Shown here in pieces: positions 24,682 through 32,629 of a stretch of DNA of 48,302 nucleotides. The notes beneath the pieces were generated by a model, which searched no databases, had not been told where the DNA came from, and was given only the letters and a program-made list of their open reading frames with translations. Origin of the DNA: Cuneatibacter caecimuris (GTDB taxonomy: Bacteria > Bacillota > Clostridia > Lachnospirales > Lachnospiraceae); NCBI RefSeq assembly GCF_004216775.1, contig NZ_SGXF01000008.1, forward strand, positions 62,500-110,801, read 5' to 3'. Numbering within the stretch: position 1 is the stretch's first letter; every line of letters begins with the position of its first letter. The position numbers and the translations under genes were made by a program.

Positions 24682-25893
24682 TCAAGAAGGACCGCTGCTT
24701 TTTTTCTGGGCGTCCAGAAAACAGGCCCGTTTGACAGCGCCGCTCCCATAACGTTCGCGTATAGAATCAATGGCGTGGTCCAGCTTGTTCAGGCGATCAT
24801 ATTTATCCATGTCGAACATGTTGTACTGACGCTGCGCTTCTTCTGTCAGGTGCGAGACAGAAACCCCCAGAAGACGGAGAGGGGAACCGTCCCAGAGGGC
24901 GTCGAACAGACTGCAGGCAATGGCGTGGACTTCTCCTGTTACGTCTGTTGCAGTGGATACGGTCCGCTGGTGAGAGCGGTTCTGAAATTCACAGTCTGTC
25001 ATCTGAACTGTGACACAGGAGCCTTTTTTCTGTACTGCCCGCAGACGGGAACAGACTGTCTCGGACAAGGAGAGCAGAATCAGCTTAGCCTCTTCCGGAT
25101 CTGTGACATCGTGAGAAAGGGTGGTGGAGTTTCCGCAGACCTTGCTGTCCGGTTCTTCTGCCAGAACCTGTGCATCTCCCCGGCCATTGGCATAATCATA
25201 CAGCAGTTCTCCCTGCTTTTTCATATGGGCCCGGAGCAGCGCAGGGGCAGTGGCGGCCAGCTGGCCGATGGTATGGATTCCCAGGCTGTGAAGCTTGCGC
25301 GCAGCGGATTCCCCTGCGGAGTAGAGCTCTTCTACGGGCAAAGGCCACATTTTGGAAGGAATCTCTTCCGGGAACAGAGTATGGATTTTTCCGGGCTTTT
25401 CAAAATCAGAAGCCATTTTTGCCAACAGCTTGTTACGGGAAATTCCCACGTTTACAGTAAAGCCAAGTTCCTGGAAAATAGTATCCCGGATGAGGGCGGC
25501 GGCGCGCAGCGGCGATCCGTACAGCGATTCCGTGCCGCTCATATCCGCAAAAGCCTCGTCAATGGAAACCTGTTCGACTACAGGAGCGAAGCGGCGCAGG
25601 GTTTCGATAAACTGCCGGGAACGCCTACTGTAAAGCTCGTGATGCGGAGGCACCAGAACCAGGTCCGGGCATTTTTTCAGCGCCTGGGCCACAGGCTCTC
25701 CGGTGCGCACGCCCGCTCTTTTGGCCAGGGGAGATTTGGCCAGGATCACGCCGTGTCTGGTGGCCCTGTCTCCGCCCACGGCGGATGGAATCAGGCGCAG
25801 ATCTGCCTGGCCGCCCTGCTTCAGCAGCTCCAACGCTTCCCAGCTCAGATATGCAGAGTTCACATCAATATGAAAAATCAGCGGTTCCGCCAT
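24682..25893 (-). CDS. dinB: DNA polymerase IV (Y family)
   Basis: 403 residues. Error-prone translesion polymerase. Catalytic acidic residues: Asp10 (FHIDVNSAY) and Asp112-Glu113 (SIDEAF). The palm/fingers are followed by the thumb HhH region (LHSLGIHTIGQLA) and the little finger. A C-terminal QYNMFDMD resembles a beta-clamp binding motif. The ATG at 25893 has AAAGGAG upstream. The frame runs on to 25980, but that extension translates repeat copy D and should not be used. pyrI follows 62 bases downstream on the same strand. Confidence 0.92.
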   Translation of the reverse strand: MAEPLIFHIDVNSAYLSWEALELLKQGGQADLRLIPSAVGGDRATRHGVILAKSPLAKRAGVRTGEPVAQALKKCPDLVLVPPHHELYSRRSRQFIETLRRFAPVVEQVSIDEAFADMSGTESLYGSPLRAAALIRDTIFQELGFTVNVGISRNKLLAKMASDFEKPGKIHTLFPEEIPSKMWPLPVEELYSAGESAARKLHSLGIHTIGQLAATAPALLRAHMKKQGELLYDYANGRGDAQVLAEEPDSKVCGNSTTLSHDVTDPEEAKLILLSLSETVCSRLRAVQKKGSCVTVQMTDCEFQNRSHQRTVSTATDVTGEVHAIACSLFDALWDGSPLRLLGVSVSHLTEEAQRQYNMFDMDKYDRLNKLDHAIDSIRERYGSGAVKRACFLDAQKKSSGPS

Positions 25894-25918
25894 GACAATC
25901 TCCTTTCGTACATTTGTT

Positions 25919-25960
25919 GTTGCATAGGAAACTGCATTCCCTATGCAACAAAACCCTCCC
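25919..25960 (+). repeat. Dispersed palindromic repeat, copy D
   Basis: Arms GTTGCATAGGAAA (25919-25931) and TTCCCTATGCAAC (25937-25949) with one mismatch, then AAAACCCTCC and CGGGGATCCTTTTT. It lies upstream of dinB. This is the only copy without an obvious terminator just before it. The rest of 25894-26093 holds a short intergenic stretch without another feature I can name. Confidence 0.75.
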
Positions 25961-26093
25961 GGGGATCCTTTTTCATGCAAGAATTATAGCGCGGAACCGG
26001 AAAAAAGTAAATCCCCAATGCCTTTGTCTTGTATTTCCCTGCCTGCTGTGATATGCTCAGGAACAGAGGCAGAGGCGGCAAAAGGAGAAGAAA

Positions 26094-26669
26094 ATGGAAG
26101 GAATAGAATACAGACAGTTAGGGGCTCCAGAGATCGGCAGGGAGCTGTTTTCAGAATTTGAACGGCGTCAGAAAGTAACTGACTGCTGGCGGAAGATAGA
26201 CGGCAAATGGGTGGTGAGAAGAGATCCCTTCATCGACCAATGGAGCGAAAGGGATTATGAAGTTCTGGTCAAATGCCTGAAAAATACGGCTGAAACCGGC
26301 GGGCTGGTGTTAGGGGCTTTTGCGGACGGCAAACTGAAGGGACTGGTATCCGTGGAAGGAAGGCCGATGGGAAGGGCGGGAAACTACCGGGATCTGTCCA
26401 GCCTTCATGTTTCGGAAGAATGCAGGGGGATGGGGATCGGCAGAGCGTTATTTGATGCCGCTGCGGACTGGGCCAGAAACCAGGGCGCGGAAAAACTGTA
26501 TATTTCCGGTCATTCCGCTGTGGAAACCCAGGCGTTTTACCGTGCTATGGGCTGTGTGGAGGCACAGGAGTACGACCCCGTTCATACTGCGGCAGAGCCG
26601 TATGACTGCCAGCTGGAATTTGTGTTCGCGAGGACTGAAAGGAGAGGGGAAAATGGAACAATATCATAA
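26094..26669 (+). CDS. GNAT family N-acetyltransferase
   Basis: 191 residues. Acetyl-CoA-dependent acyl transfer; substrate unknown. The acetyl-CoA site is the LHVSEECRGMGIGRALFD segment (about 102-119) with the RGMGIG loop. AVETQAFYRAMGC is the usual C-terminal helix with the Tyr. AAAAGGAG precedes the ATG. It overlaps the start of the downstream esterase gene by 17 bases, so the two are co-translated. It is divergent from dinB. Confidence 0.88.
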   Translation: MEGIEYRQLGAPEIGRELFSEFERRQKVTDCWRKIDGKWVVRRDPFIDQWSERDYEVLVKCLKNTAETGGLVLGAFADGKLKGLVSVEGRPMGRAGNYRDLSSLHVSEECRGMGIGRALFDAAADWARNQGAEKLYISGHSAVETQAFYRAMGCVEAQEYDPVHTAAEPYDCQLEFVFARTERRGENGTIS

Positions 26670-27729
26670 TCTGGAAGTATTGCTGAAGGAGAGGAAAGTG
26701 CCGCTTCTGTCAGGAGAAGAAGATCAGATGGGCAGCAGGGAGGAGAAACGAAAAGGATGGATCCATCTGCTTTGCAGCGATGAGTATGGCTGGCTGCCTC
26801 CGTCCCCGGAAAAACTTACCTGGGAAGAAACTGTGGTGAAAGAAGATTTTCTGGCAGGAAAGGCTCCGCTGAAGAGAGTGGAGCTGACAGCTGTGCTGGA
26901 AACAGGAATTTTCACATTTCCGGTGTACTCTGTAATCCCGAAAAAGTGGGACGGACGTCTGGTGGTCCTGATGAATTTCAGAGATCACGTGCCGGACGAA
27001 TATCTGCCTTCTGAAGAAATTTGCGACCAAGGCTGCGGTGTCCTGTCCTTCTGTTACCAGGATGTGACCACAGACGACGGAGATTTTTCCAACGGGCTGG
27101 CCGGCGCGCTGCACGCGGACCGGAGCCAGGGGAACGCTCCGGGCAAACTGATGATGTGGGCCTGGGCGGCGATGCGCGTTCTGGATTACGGGCTGACAAT
27201 CCCCGGAGCGTCGGCGGATAAAACAGCGGTGGCCGGCCATTCCAGGCTTGGAAAAGCCGCGCTGCTGGCCGGAGGTCTGGACAAACGGTTTGCCTGCGTC
27301 TATGCCAATGAATCCGGCTGCAGCGGGGCCGCCGTCAGCCGTGGGAAGCAGGGGGAAACGGTCCGGGCTATCTGTGATAAATTTCCTTTCTGGTTCTGTC
27401 CGGCATACAGGAAATATGCGGATAGAGAAGATGCGCTTCCTTTTGACCAGCACATGCTTTTAGCTCTGACGGCGCCAAGAAGGCTGTATGTGGGCAGCGC
27501 GGCGGAGGATCTTTGGGCTGATCCTGATTCAGAATACCTGGGCTGTGCCGCAGCCTCCCCGGAATGGGAATTATATGGCGAAAAAGGATTTGTGTGCGAG
27601 GACAGGCTTCCGAAGGCCGGAGATGTATTTCATGGAGGGAAAATCGGCTATCATCTCAGGGAAGGCCGGCATTACCTGAGCCGGGAGGACTGGATCAAGT
27701 TTCTGGATTTTTTCAGGACAGAACCTTAA
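26653..27729 (+). CDS. Glucuronoyl-esterase-like (CE15-like) alpha/beta hydrolase
   Basis: 358 residues. The nucleophile motif GHSRLGKAALLAGG (195-208, Ser197) and the nearby ANESGCSGAA (219-228) are typical of CE15 glucuronoyl esterases and related carbohydrate esterases. A late His occurs in the FHGGKIGYHLREGRHYLS stretch. Such enzymes cut ester links between glucuronic acid and lignin alcohols or methyl groups. No signal peptide is visible, so it would act inside the cell on imported sugars. The ATG at 26653 has AAAGGAGAGG upstream. It is coupled to the GNAT gene. Substrate is inferred from the family. Confidence 0.78.
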   Translation: MEQYHNLEVLLKERKVPLLSGEEDQMGSREEKRKGWIHLLCSDEYGWLPPSPEKLTWEETVVKEDFLAGKAPLKRVELTAVLETGIFTFPVYSVIPKKWDGRLVVLMNFRDHVPDEYLPSEEICDQGCGVLSFCYQDVTTDDGDFSNGLAGALHADRSQGNAPGKLMMWAWAAMRVLDYGLTIPGASADKTAVAGHSRLGKAALLAGGLDKRFACVYANESGCSGAAVSRGKQGETVRAICDKFPFWFCPAYRKYADREDALPFDQHMLLALTAPRRLYVGSAAEDLWADPDSEYLGCAAASPEWELYGEKGFVCEDRLPKAGDVFHGGKIGYHLREGRHYLSREDWIKFLDFFRTEP

Positions 27730-27748
27730 TCGAATAAAATTTACAGTT

Positions 27749-27776
27749 GAGGTGAGGATTTTCCTCACCTCATTTG
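27749..27776 (+). terminator. Hairpin after the esterase gene
   Basis: Perfect 10-bp stem (27749-27758 with 27762-27771) and a 3-nt loop. The tail ATTTGAG is only weakly T-rich, so termination may be partial. Confidence 0.6.
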
Positions 27777-27818
27777 AGTAATAAGTGAAAAGGAAATATA
27801 TAGAGCGGAGGAAACTGT

Positions 27819-28364
27819 ATGGATGGCGGCGCCGGCATTTACAGACGTTTTCTCCAGGGTGATGAAAGTGCGTTTACTGAACTGCTGAACCTGTACCGCG
27901 ACAGCCTGATTTTTTTTATCAACCGCATGGTGCATAATCTGGACACTGCGGAGGAACTGGCTGCGGACTGCTTTGTGGAGCTGCTGGTCCATCCTGGCAG
28001 ATATCGTTTTCAGGGATCTTTGAAAACTTATCTGTTCACCATAGGGCACCATAAGGCTGTGAACGCAGTCAGGCGGGCGGCCCGACTTCGTGTGGAAGAA
28101 CTGGACGAATCGGCGGTCAGCGCATCCTTTGAGGCTTTTGAGGAGAACATACTGAGAGATGAACAGAGGGCAGCAGTGCACCGGGGCCTGGCAAAGCTGA
28201 AGCCAGAATACCGGGAAGCCCTTCATCTGCTGTATTTTGAAGAAATGTCCTACGAAGAAGCTGCCAGGGTAATGCATAAAAACAGAAAACAGATTGACAA
28301 TCTGGCCTGCAGAGGCAGGAGCGCGCTGAAAAACATCTTGGAACAGGAAGGATTTTCGCGATGA
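27819..28364 (+). CDS. ECF-type RNA polymerase sigma factor
   Basis: 181 residues with region 2 (about 20-86, DTAEELAADCFVELL and TYLFTIGHHKAVNAVRR) and region 4 (about 125-178, MSYEEAARVMHKNRKQIDNL). No region 1 or 3, as in ECF factors. The GAGCGGAGGAA ribosome site precedes the ATG. It overlaps the next gene by ATGA, the usual arrangement of a sigma factor and its membrane antagonist. The expected role is to switch on this locus, probably including the serpin, in response to an envelope or host signal; that is an inference. Confidence 0.9.
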   Translation: MDGGAGIYRRFLQGDESAFTELLNLYRDSLIFFINRMVHNLDTAEELAADCFVELLVHPGRYRFQGSLKTYLFTIGHHKAVNAVRRAARLRVEELDESAVSASFEAFEENILRDEQRAAVHRGLAKLKPEYREALHLLYFEEMSYEEAARVMHKNRKQIDNLACRGRSALKNILEQEGFSR

Positions 28365-28969
28365 GGAATCCAGAAGAATTTGAAAATTATGTCATAGAGA
28401 AGGGAAAACATGCGCTGCTTCAAAGGAAGAAAAGGCGGCGTATGGCCGGAGGATGCGCGGCGGCGGTGCTGCTGGTCTGTATGGGCGTATACCGTATGGC
28501 TTTGGAGCCGGGAAGCAGTGAGAAAGCGGCGGGGTCCGCGCCGCCAGAAAACGCGGAATGCGCGCCGGCGGAAACCACCTCGCCTGCCGCCGGGGCCGTA
28601 ACAGCAAATCCACCGGCATTTCAAGAGGCGCTGGAGAACAGGAAGACGATGTGCAAAATGCCGGAGCAGGTGGAAATACAGGTGTCCCATACCGGAGAGA
28701 GTATTGTTTTCCAGAAAAGCAGCGGGGAGGATTCCCGCATCGAATCCATTTGTACCTGGCTGTTGGCGAATGGGGGCGGTGAAGATACACAGCAGAAACC
28801 GGAGTCTTTGCCGGATTACCGAATTCGGTTTATCTATGGAACGGAACAAGAGGGACTGATTCAGGAGGCTGAAATCTGGAATTCGGGCTGCATCAGCCTG
28901 GAACCGGGGATTGTCAGAGAACTGACAGACTGGCAGGAGGGCCAGTGGCGGGCGCTGTATTCAGACTGA
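28361..28969 (+). CDS. Single-pass membrane protein, probable anti-sigma factor
   Basis: 202 residues. A cytosolic stretch of about 28 residues with a basic QRKKRRR end is followed by one transmembrane helix (about 28-46) and an outside domain of about 150 residues after a Ser/Ala/Glu/Pro-rich linker. It overlaps the sigma gene by 4 bases. No zinc-binding HxxxCxxC motif of ZAS-type anti-sigma factors is visible, and the cytosolic part is very short, so it would be an unusual antagonist. I do not recognise the outside domain. Function rests on position. Confidence 0.68.
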   Translation: MRNPEEFENYVIEKGKHALLQRKKRRRMAGGCAAAVLLVCMGVYRMALEPGSSEKAAGSAPPENAECAPAETTSPAAGAVTANPPAFQEALENRKTMCKMPEQVEIQVSHTGESIVFQKSSGEDSRIESICTWLLANGGGEDTQQKPESLPDYRIRFIYGTEQEGLIQEAEIWNSGCISLEPGIVRELTDWQEGQWRALYSD

Positions 28970-28996
28970 CCGCGGGCCGTCCGGAAAGGAGAGGAA

Positions 28997-30232
28997 ATGA
29001 AAAGACGCGGAAAAATAAAGACGTGGGGATGCTTATTGATGGCGATGTTTCTGGTTTTGGGAACAGCGGGCTGCGGCAGCCAGGAAAAACCTGCCCGGGT
29101 GCTGAGCCTGATGGAAGGGATTGAACCGCTGCAGAACAAGAGCCAGAAGCCGGACGAGGAATTTTATGATCAGGTTTCAAATTTCTCTGTGACTCTGTTT
29201 CAGAAAATCTGCACAGGAGAAAAAAGCGAGATGGCTGCACCGTTGTCAGTGCTGGCCGCACTTTCCATGACCGCTAACGGGGCGAGAGGCGGGACGCTGG
29301 AAGAGATGCTGCAGGTGATGGCAGGAAAAATGAAGCTTGAGGATTGGAACAGCTATCTCAGCGCCTGCTTAGCAGGCCAGGGAGAAGAATTGTCAGTGGC
29401 AGATTCCGTCTGGTTCCGGGATGGCCTGGAAGTGCAGAAGGATTTCTTGCAGGCAAACGCGGATTATTATCAGGCAGGAGCCTACCAGGGCCCGTTTGAT
29501 GAAGAAACCCGCGGGCTGATCAATGAATGGGTGGAAAAAAATACCCATGAGATGATCAGGGAAGCGCTGAAAGAAATAGATGGGAGTACAGTCATGTACC
29601 TCATCAATGCCCTGGCCTTTGAAGGAAAATGGGAGACTGTTTATCAGGAAGGCAGCGTCAGGGAAGGCGTGTTTACCTCCAAGGATGGAGAAGCGCAGAC
29701 TGCAGAAATGATGCACAGCATGGAATACCGGTATGTAAAAGCGGAGCAGGGGGAAGGAATTGTGAAGCCCTATAAAGGCGGCAGATACGGTTTCCTGGCT
29801 GTTTTGCCAGATGAGGGCGTAAAAGTGGAAGAGTTCGTCAGTTCCCTGACAGGAGAAAAATTACGGGCGCTTCTGGAAAGCCAGGAAACCACCTCCGTAC
29901 AGACGACGCTTCCCGCTTTCAGCTACGATACAAACCTGATGCTGAACCAGATCCTCAGTGAAATGGGGATGCCGTCTGCCTTTGAAGCAGGAGCGGCGGA
30001 TTTTAACGGAATTGTAAAAAACGGCGGAATATTTGTGGAGTACGTCAGCCACAGTACGCACATAACTGTAGATAAGGAAGGAACAAGAGCGGCAGCTGTG
30101 ACAATTGTAGCCGCCGGCGAGTCGGCAGCGCTGCCGGAACATGAGATCAGCTTTGACCGGCCCTTTTTCTACGCAATCGTGGATTTGGAAAATAATGTTC
30201 CGGTCATGCTTGGAACTGTGACAGAAATTTGA
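28997..30232 (+). CDS. Secreted serpin lipoprotein
   Basis: 411 residues. A lipoprotein signal peptide ends in LGTAGC (Cys26). The rest is a full serpin fold: the hinge EGTRAAAVT (361-369) matches the family's conserved hinge, and the C-terminal SFDRPFFYAIVD segment matches its signature. By counting from the hinge, the scissile bond lies near Ser376-Ala377; counting back from DRPF gives about two residues later. Either way small residues or Leu at P1 would fit elastase-like targets. Gut clostridial serpins are known to inhibit such host proteases. It follows the sigma and membrane protein genes by 27 bases and is probably their output. Confidence 0.92.
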   Translation: MKRRGKIKTWGCLLMAMFLVLGTAGCGSQEKPARVLSLMEGIEPLQNKSQKPDEEFYDQVSNFSVTLFQKICTGEKSEMAAPLSVLAALSMTANGARGGTLEEMLQVMAGKMKLEDWNSYLSACLAGQGEELSVADSVWFRDGLEVQKDFLQANADYYQAGAYQGPFDEETRGLINEWVEKNTHEMIREALKEIDGSTVMYLINALAFEGKWETVYQEGSVREGVFTSKDGEAQTAEMMHSMEYRYVKAEQGEGIVKPYKGGRYGFLAVLPDEGVKVEEFVSSLTGEKLRALLESQETTSVQTTLPAFSYDTNLMLNQILSEMGMPSAFEAGAADFNGIVKNGGIFVEYVSHSTHITVDKEGTRAAAVTIVAAGESAALPEHEISFDRPFFYAIVDLENNVPVMLGTVTEI

Positions 30233-30319
30233 TATACTGTTAAGCGATGCATGTGGTTTGAAACGATGATGGGGAGCCTCCGCCGCGGGGCTTTCCGGTG
30301 AAAGGGCGGAAAACTTCAG

Positions 30320-30976
30320 ATGACTTATCAGGAAATCAGAGAAAATGAAGAAATAAAAGGGCTTATTGAAAATGGAAACCGGGTGCTGAAAGCCCTGGGT
30401 TATACAGAGCATTCCGAACGGCATGCAGTGAAAACGGCGGAGTGCGCCGGCAGTATTCTGAAGGAACTGGGATATGGAGAAGCGCAGATAGAGCTGGCGA
30501 GAATCGCGGGATATATGCACGATATCGGAAACAGCATCAATCGTCAGGATCATGCCCATACAGGAGCGGTCCTGGCTTATGGAATATTAAAAGAGATGGG
30601 AATGAAGATGCAGGATGTGCTGACTGTCACCACTGCCATCGGACAGCATGACGAAGCAACGGGAACAGCAGTGGATACCGTATCGGCAGCCCTGATTCTG
30701 GCGGACAAAACAGATGTCCGCCGGAACCGGGTGCAAAATCATGTCATTGCCAGCTTTGACATTCATGACCGGGTCAATTATGCTGCATTAGCTGCACGGC
30801 TGAGCATAGACAAGGAGCAGAAAACCATCCAGATGACTCTGGAGCTGGACGATTCCATGTGTTCGGTTATGGACTATTTTGAGATATTTCTAAACCGCAT
30901 GATCATGTGCCGGAGGGCCGCCGAAGTGCTGGGCTGCCGTTTCAAGCTCCTGGCAAACGGCTATAAGCTCTGCTGA
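30320..30976 (+). CDS. HD domain phosphohydrolase-like protein
   Basis: 218 residues. HD-superfamily metal site: His35 (HSERH), His67-Asp68 (YMHDIG), a His pair at QDHAH (78-80), and a later Asp in ALILADKTDVRR. It probably hydrolyses a phosphomonoester or phosphodiester, but the substrate is unknown. About 87 bases separate it from the serpin gene. A GGGCGGAAAA sequence precedes the ATG. It is convergent with pyrB with only 2 bases between the stops and no terminator visible. Confidence 0.82.
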   Translation: MTYQEIRENEEIKGLIENGNRVLKALGYTEHSERHAVKTAECAGSILKELGYGEAQIELARIAGYMHDIGNSINRQDHAHTGAVLAYGILKEMGMKMQDVLTVTTAIGQHDEATGTAVDTVSAALILADKTDVRRNRVQNHVIASFDIHDRVNYAALAARLSIDKEQKTIQMTLELDDSMCSVMDYFEIFLNRMIMCRRAAEVLGCRFKLLANGYKLC

Positions 30977-30978
30977 CG

Positions 30979-31911
30979 TTACTCTCTGGGCACAATGTGA
31001 TCCAGACCCAGCAGTGTGAGAATCAGGGCCATGCGGGCGTACACCCCATACTGCACCTGCCTGAAATATGCCGCCCGGGGATCATCATCCACCTCTACAG
31101 AGATTTCATTGACCCTGGGCAGAGGATGAAGCACCAGCATGTCCGGCCCCGCAAGGGCCATTTTTGCTTTATCCAGAATGTAGCAGTCTTTCATGCGGAT
31201 GTACTCTTCTTCATTGAAGAAACGCTCTTTTTGAACGCGGGTCATGTAGAGCACGTCCAGTTTTGCCATGGCGTCTTCCAGGTTTTCCACTTCTTCATAA
31301 GGAATATGGTTTTCTTCCAGGACATCTATACGGATGTAATCCGGCACACGAAGTTCTCTGGGTGAAATCAACACAAACCGGACGCCGGTATAACGTACCA
31401 GAGCATGGATCAGAGAATGGACAGTCCTGCCGAATTTCAGGTCGCCGCAGAGCCCCACGGTCATATTGCCCAGCCGGCCTTTTAAAGTACGGATGGTCAG
31501 CAGGTCAGTGAGGGTCTGGGTAGGGTGCTGATGTCCGCCGTCGCCTGCGTTGATCACCGGGATAGAGGACTTGGTGGAAGCTACCATGGGAGCGCCTTCT
31601 TTGGGGTGGCGCATGGCGCAGATATCCGCATAACAGGAAATGATGCGGATCGTATCGGAAACACTCTCACCTTTTGCGGCGGAGCTGGAATCTGCGGAAG
31701 CAAAGCCGACGACGTTTCCGCCAAGGCTGAGCATCGCCGTCTCAAAACTGAGGCGGGTTCTGGTGCTGGGTTCGTAGAATAATGTTGCCAGCTTTTTTCC
31801 GTCACAGATATGAGCATATTGTTCTTTATGGTTTTCAATATGGTTTGCAAGATCCAGAAGTTCATCAATTTCCTCTACGGACAGGTCCATAGGGCTAAGT
31901 AAATGTTTCAT
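30979..31911 (-). CDS. pyrB: Aspartate carbamoyltransferase catalytic subunit
   Basis: 310 residues. Condenses carbamoyl phosphate with aspartate in pyrimidine synthesis. The carbamoyl phosphate loop STRTR (49-53), the 80s loop with Lys80 in [13 protein letters not shown] (129-132) and the C-terminal LHPLPRVNE are all present. The ATG at 31911 has AAAGGAG seven bases upstream; the longer frame to 31932 begins at an internal Met without such a site. The nitroreductase gene ends 17 bases upstream on the same strand, so the two are probably co-transcribed. The regulatory subunit gene is 6.4 kb away. Confidence 0.95.
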   Translation of the reverse strand: MKHLLSPMDLSVEEIDELLDLANHIENHKEQYAHICDGKKLATLFYEPSTRTRLSFETAMLSLGGNVVGFASADSSSAAKGESVSDTIRIISCYADICAMRHPKEGAPMVASTKSSIPVINAGDGGHQHPTQTLTDLLTIRTLKGRLGNMTVGLCGDLKFGRTVHSLIHALVRYTGVRFVLISPRELRVPDYIRIDVLEENHIPYEEVENLEDAMAKLDVLYMTRVQKERFFNEEEYIRMKDCYILDKAKMALAGPDMLVLHPLPRVNEISVEVDDDPRAAYFRQVQYGVYARMALILTLLGLDHIVPRE

Positions 31912-31928
31912 GTTATTCTCCTTTGCGC

Positions 31929-32465
31929 TCATTTCCAGGTCAGCAGATCGGAAACTGTTTTCTTTTTCGGCACGGAAGCTTCACCGTCAGGATAGCCGGC
32001 GGCAATCAGAGAACAGATCAGCTGGCCTTCCGGAACCTCCAGCAGTTGGGAAGCTTTCTCAATATTAAAGATGCCCATGATGACAGTGCCCACGCCCAGT
32101 TCATGAGCTGCCAGGCAGAATGTCTGTCCGGCGCAGCCGCAGTCATACATCTGCCAGCCGTCTTTTTTTTCTGTGGAAAAAGAACCGTCTCTTTCATAGC
32201 CGGACCTCTTTTCCACCATGGCGGTGGCTACCAGCAAAGGCGCGCTTCTGATGATAGCAGCGTTATGGTCATCGCAGCACTCTGAGGCAATTTTTTCTTT
32301 CAGGACCGGGTCGTCCACCGCTATATACCGGGTGATTTGTGTGTTTTTCCAGGAAGGGGCATAGGAAGCGGCTTCCACGATCTGTTCCAGCAGCTTTCGT
32401 TCCACCGGTTTGCCTGTAAACTTCCGGATACTCCGTCTGGTACGGATGCAGGTGATAGTGTCCAT
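31929..32465 (-). CDS. Nitroreductase family protein
   Basis: 178 residues. FMN-dependent NAD(P)H oxidoreductase fold. N-terminal [16 protein letters not shown] carries the flavin-contacting RRSxRxF motif. [11 protein letters not shown] resembles the next conserved segment, and [11 protein letters not shown] with the C-terminal region fits the FMN site. Cys residues in the middle (ECCDD, YDCGC) could hold a metal or be redox-active, but no Fe-S motif is clear. The ATG at 32465 has AAGGAGG upstream. The frame continues to 32882 without a ribosome site, and that part is not used. Confidence 0.86.
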   Translation of the reverse strand: MDTITCIRTRRSIRKFTGKPVERKLLEQIVEAASYAPSWKNTQITRYIAVDDPVLKEKIASECCDDHNAAIIRSAPLLVATAMVEKRSGYERDGSFSTEKKDGWQMYDCGCAGQTFCLAAHELGVGTVIMGIFNIEKASQLLEVPEGQLICSLIAAGYPDGEASVPKKKTVSDLLTWK

Positions 32466-32629
32466 AGTAAACCTCCTTTTTTCTCTACCGCATAGTATAC
32501 ACGATTTCAAGTTATTAGGAAAGGGTTTGGACAGAAAAAATACTGTGAAAAAACTGATTGCCAGAGATGCTTTTTTTGGATATACTGAAGGGAAGATGTA
32601 AGCACGAGAGGGGAAGAAGGTGCAATCAA

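Noticed and set aside
25894-25980. N-terminal extension of dinB
   Set aside because: The extra residues translate repeat copy D. The ATG at 25893 has a clear AAAGGAG ribosome site and matches the family start.
24775-25989. Long plus-strand frame of 404 residues across dinB
   Set aside because: It is antisense to a complete polymerase IV gene; its composition is a shadow of the real codons.
30241-30305. Hairpin candidate after the serpin gene
   Set aside because: Only 4-5 bp of stem can be formed (AGCC/GGCT) and there is no T-tract, so I did not call a terminator.
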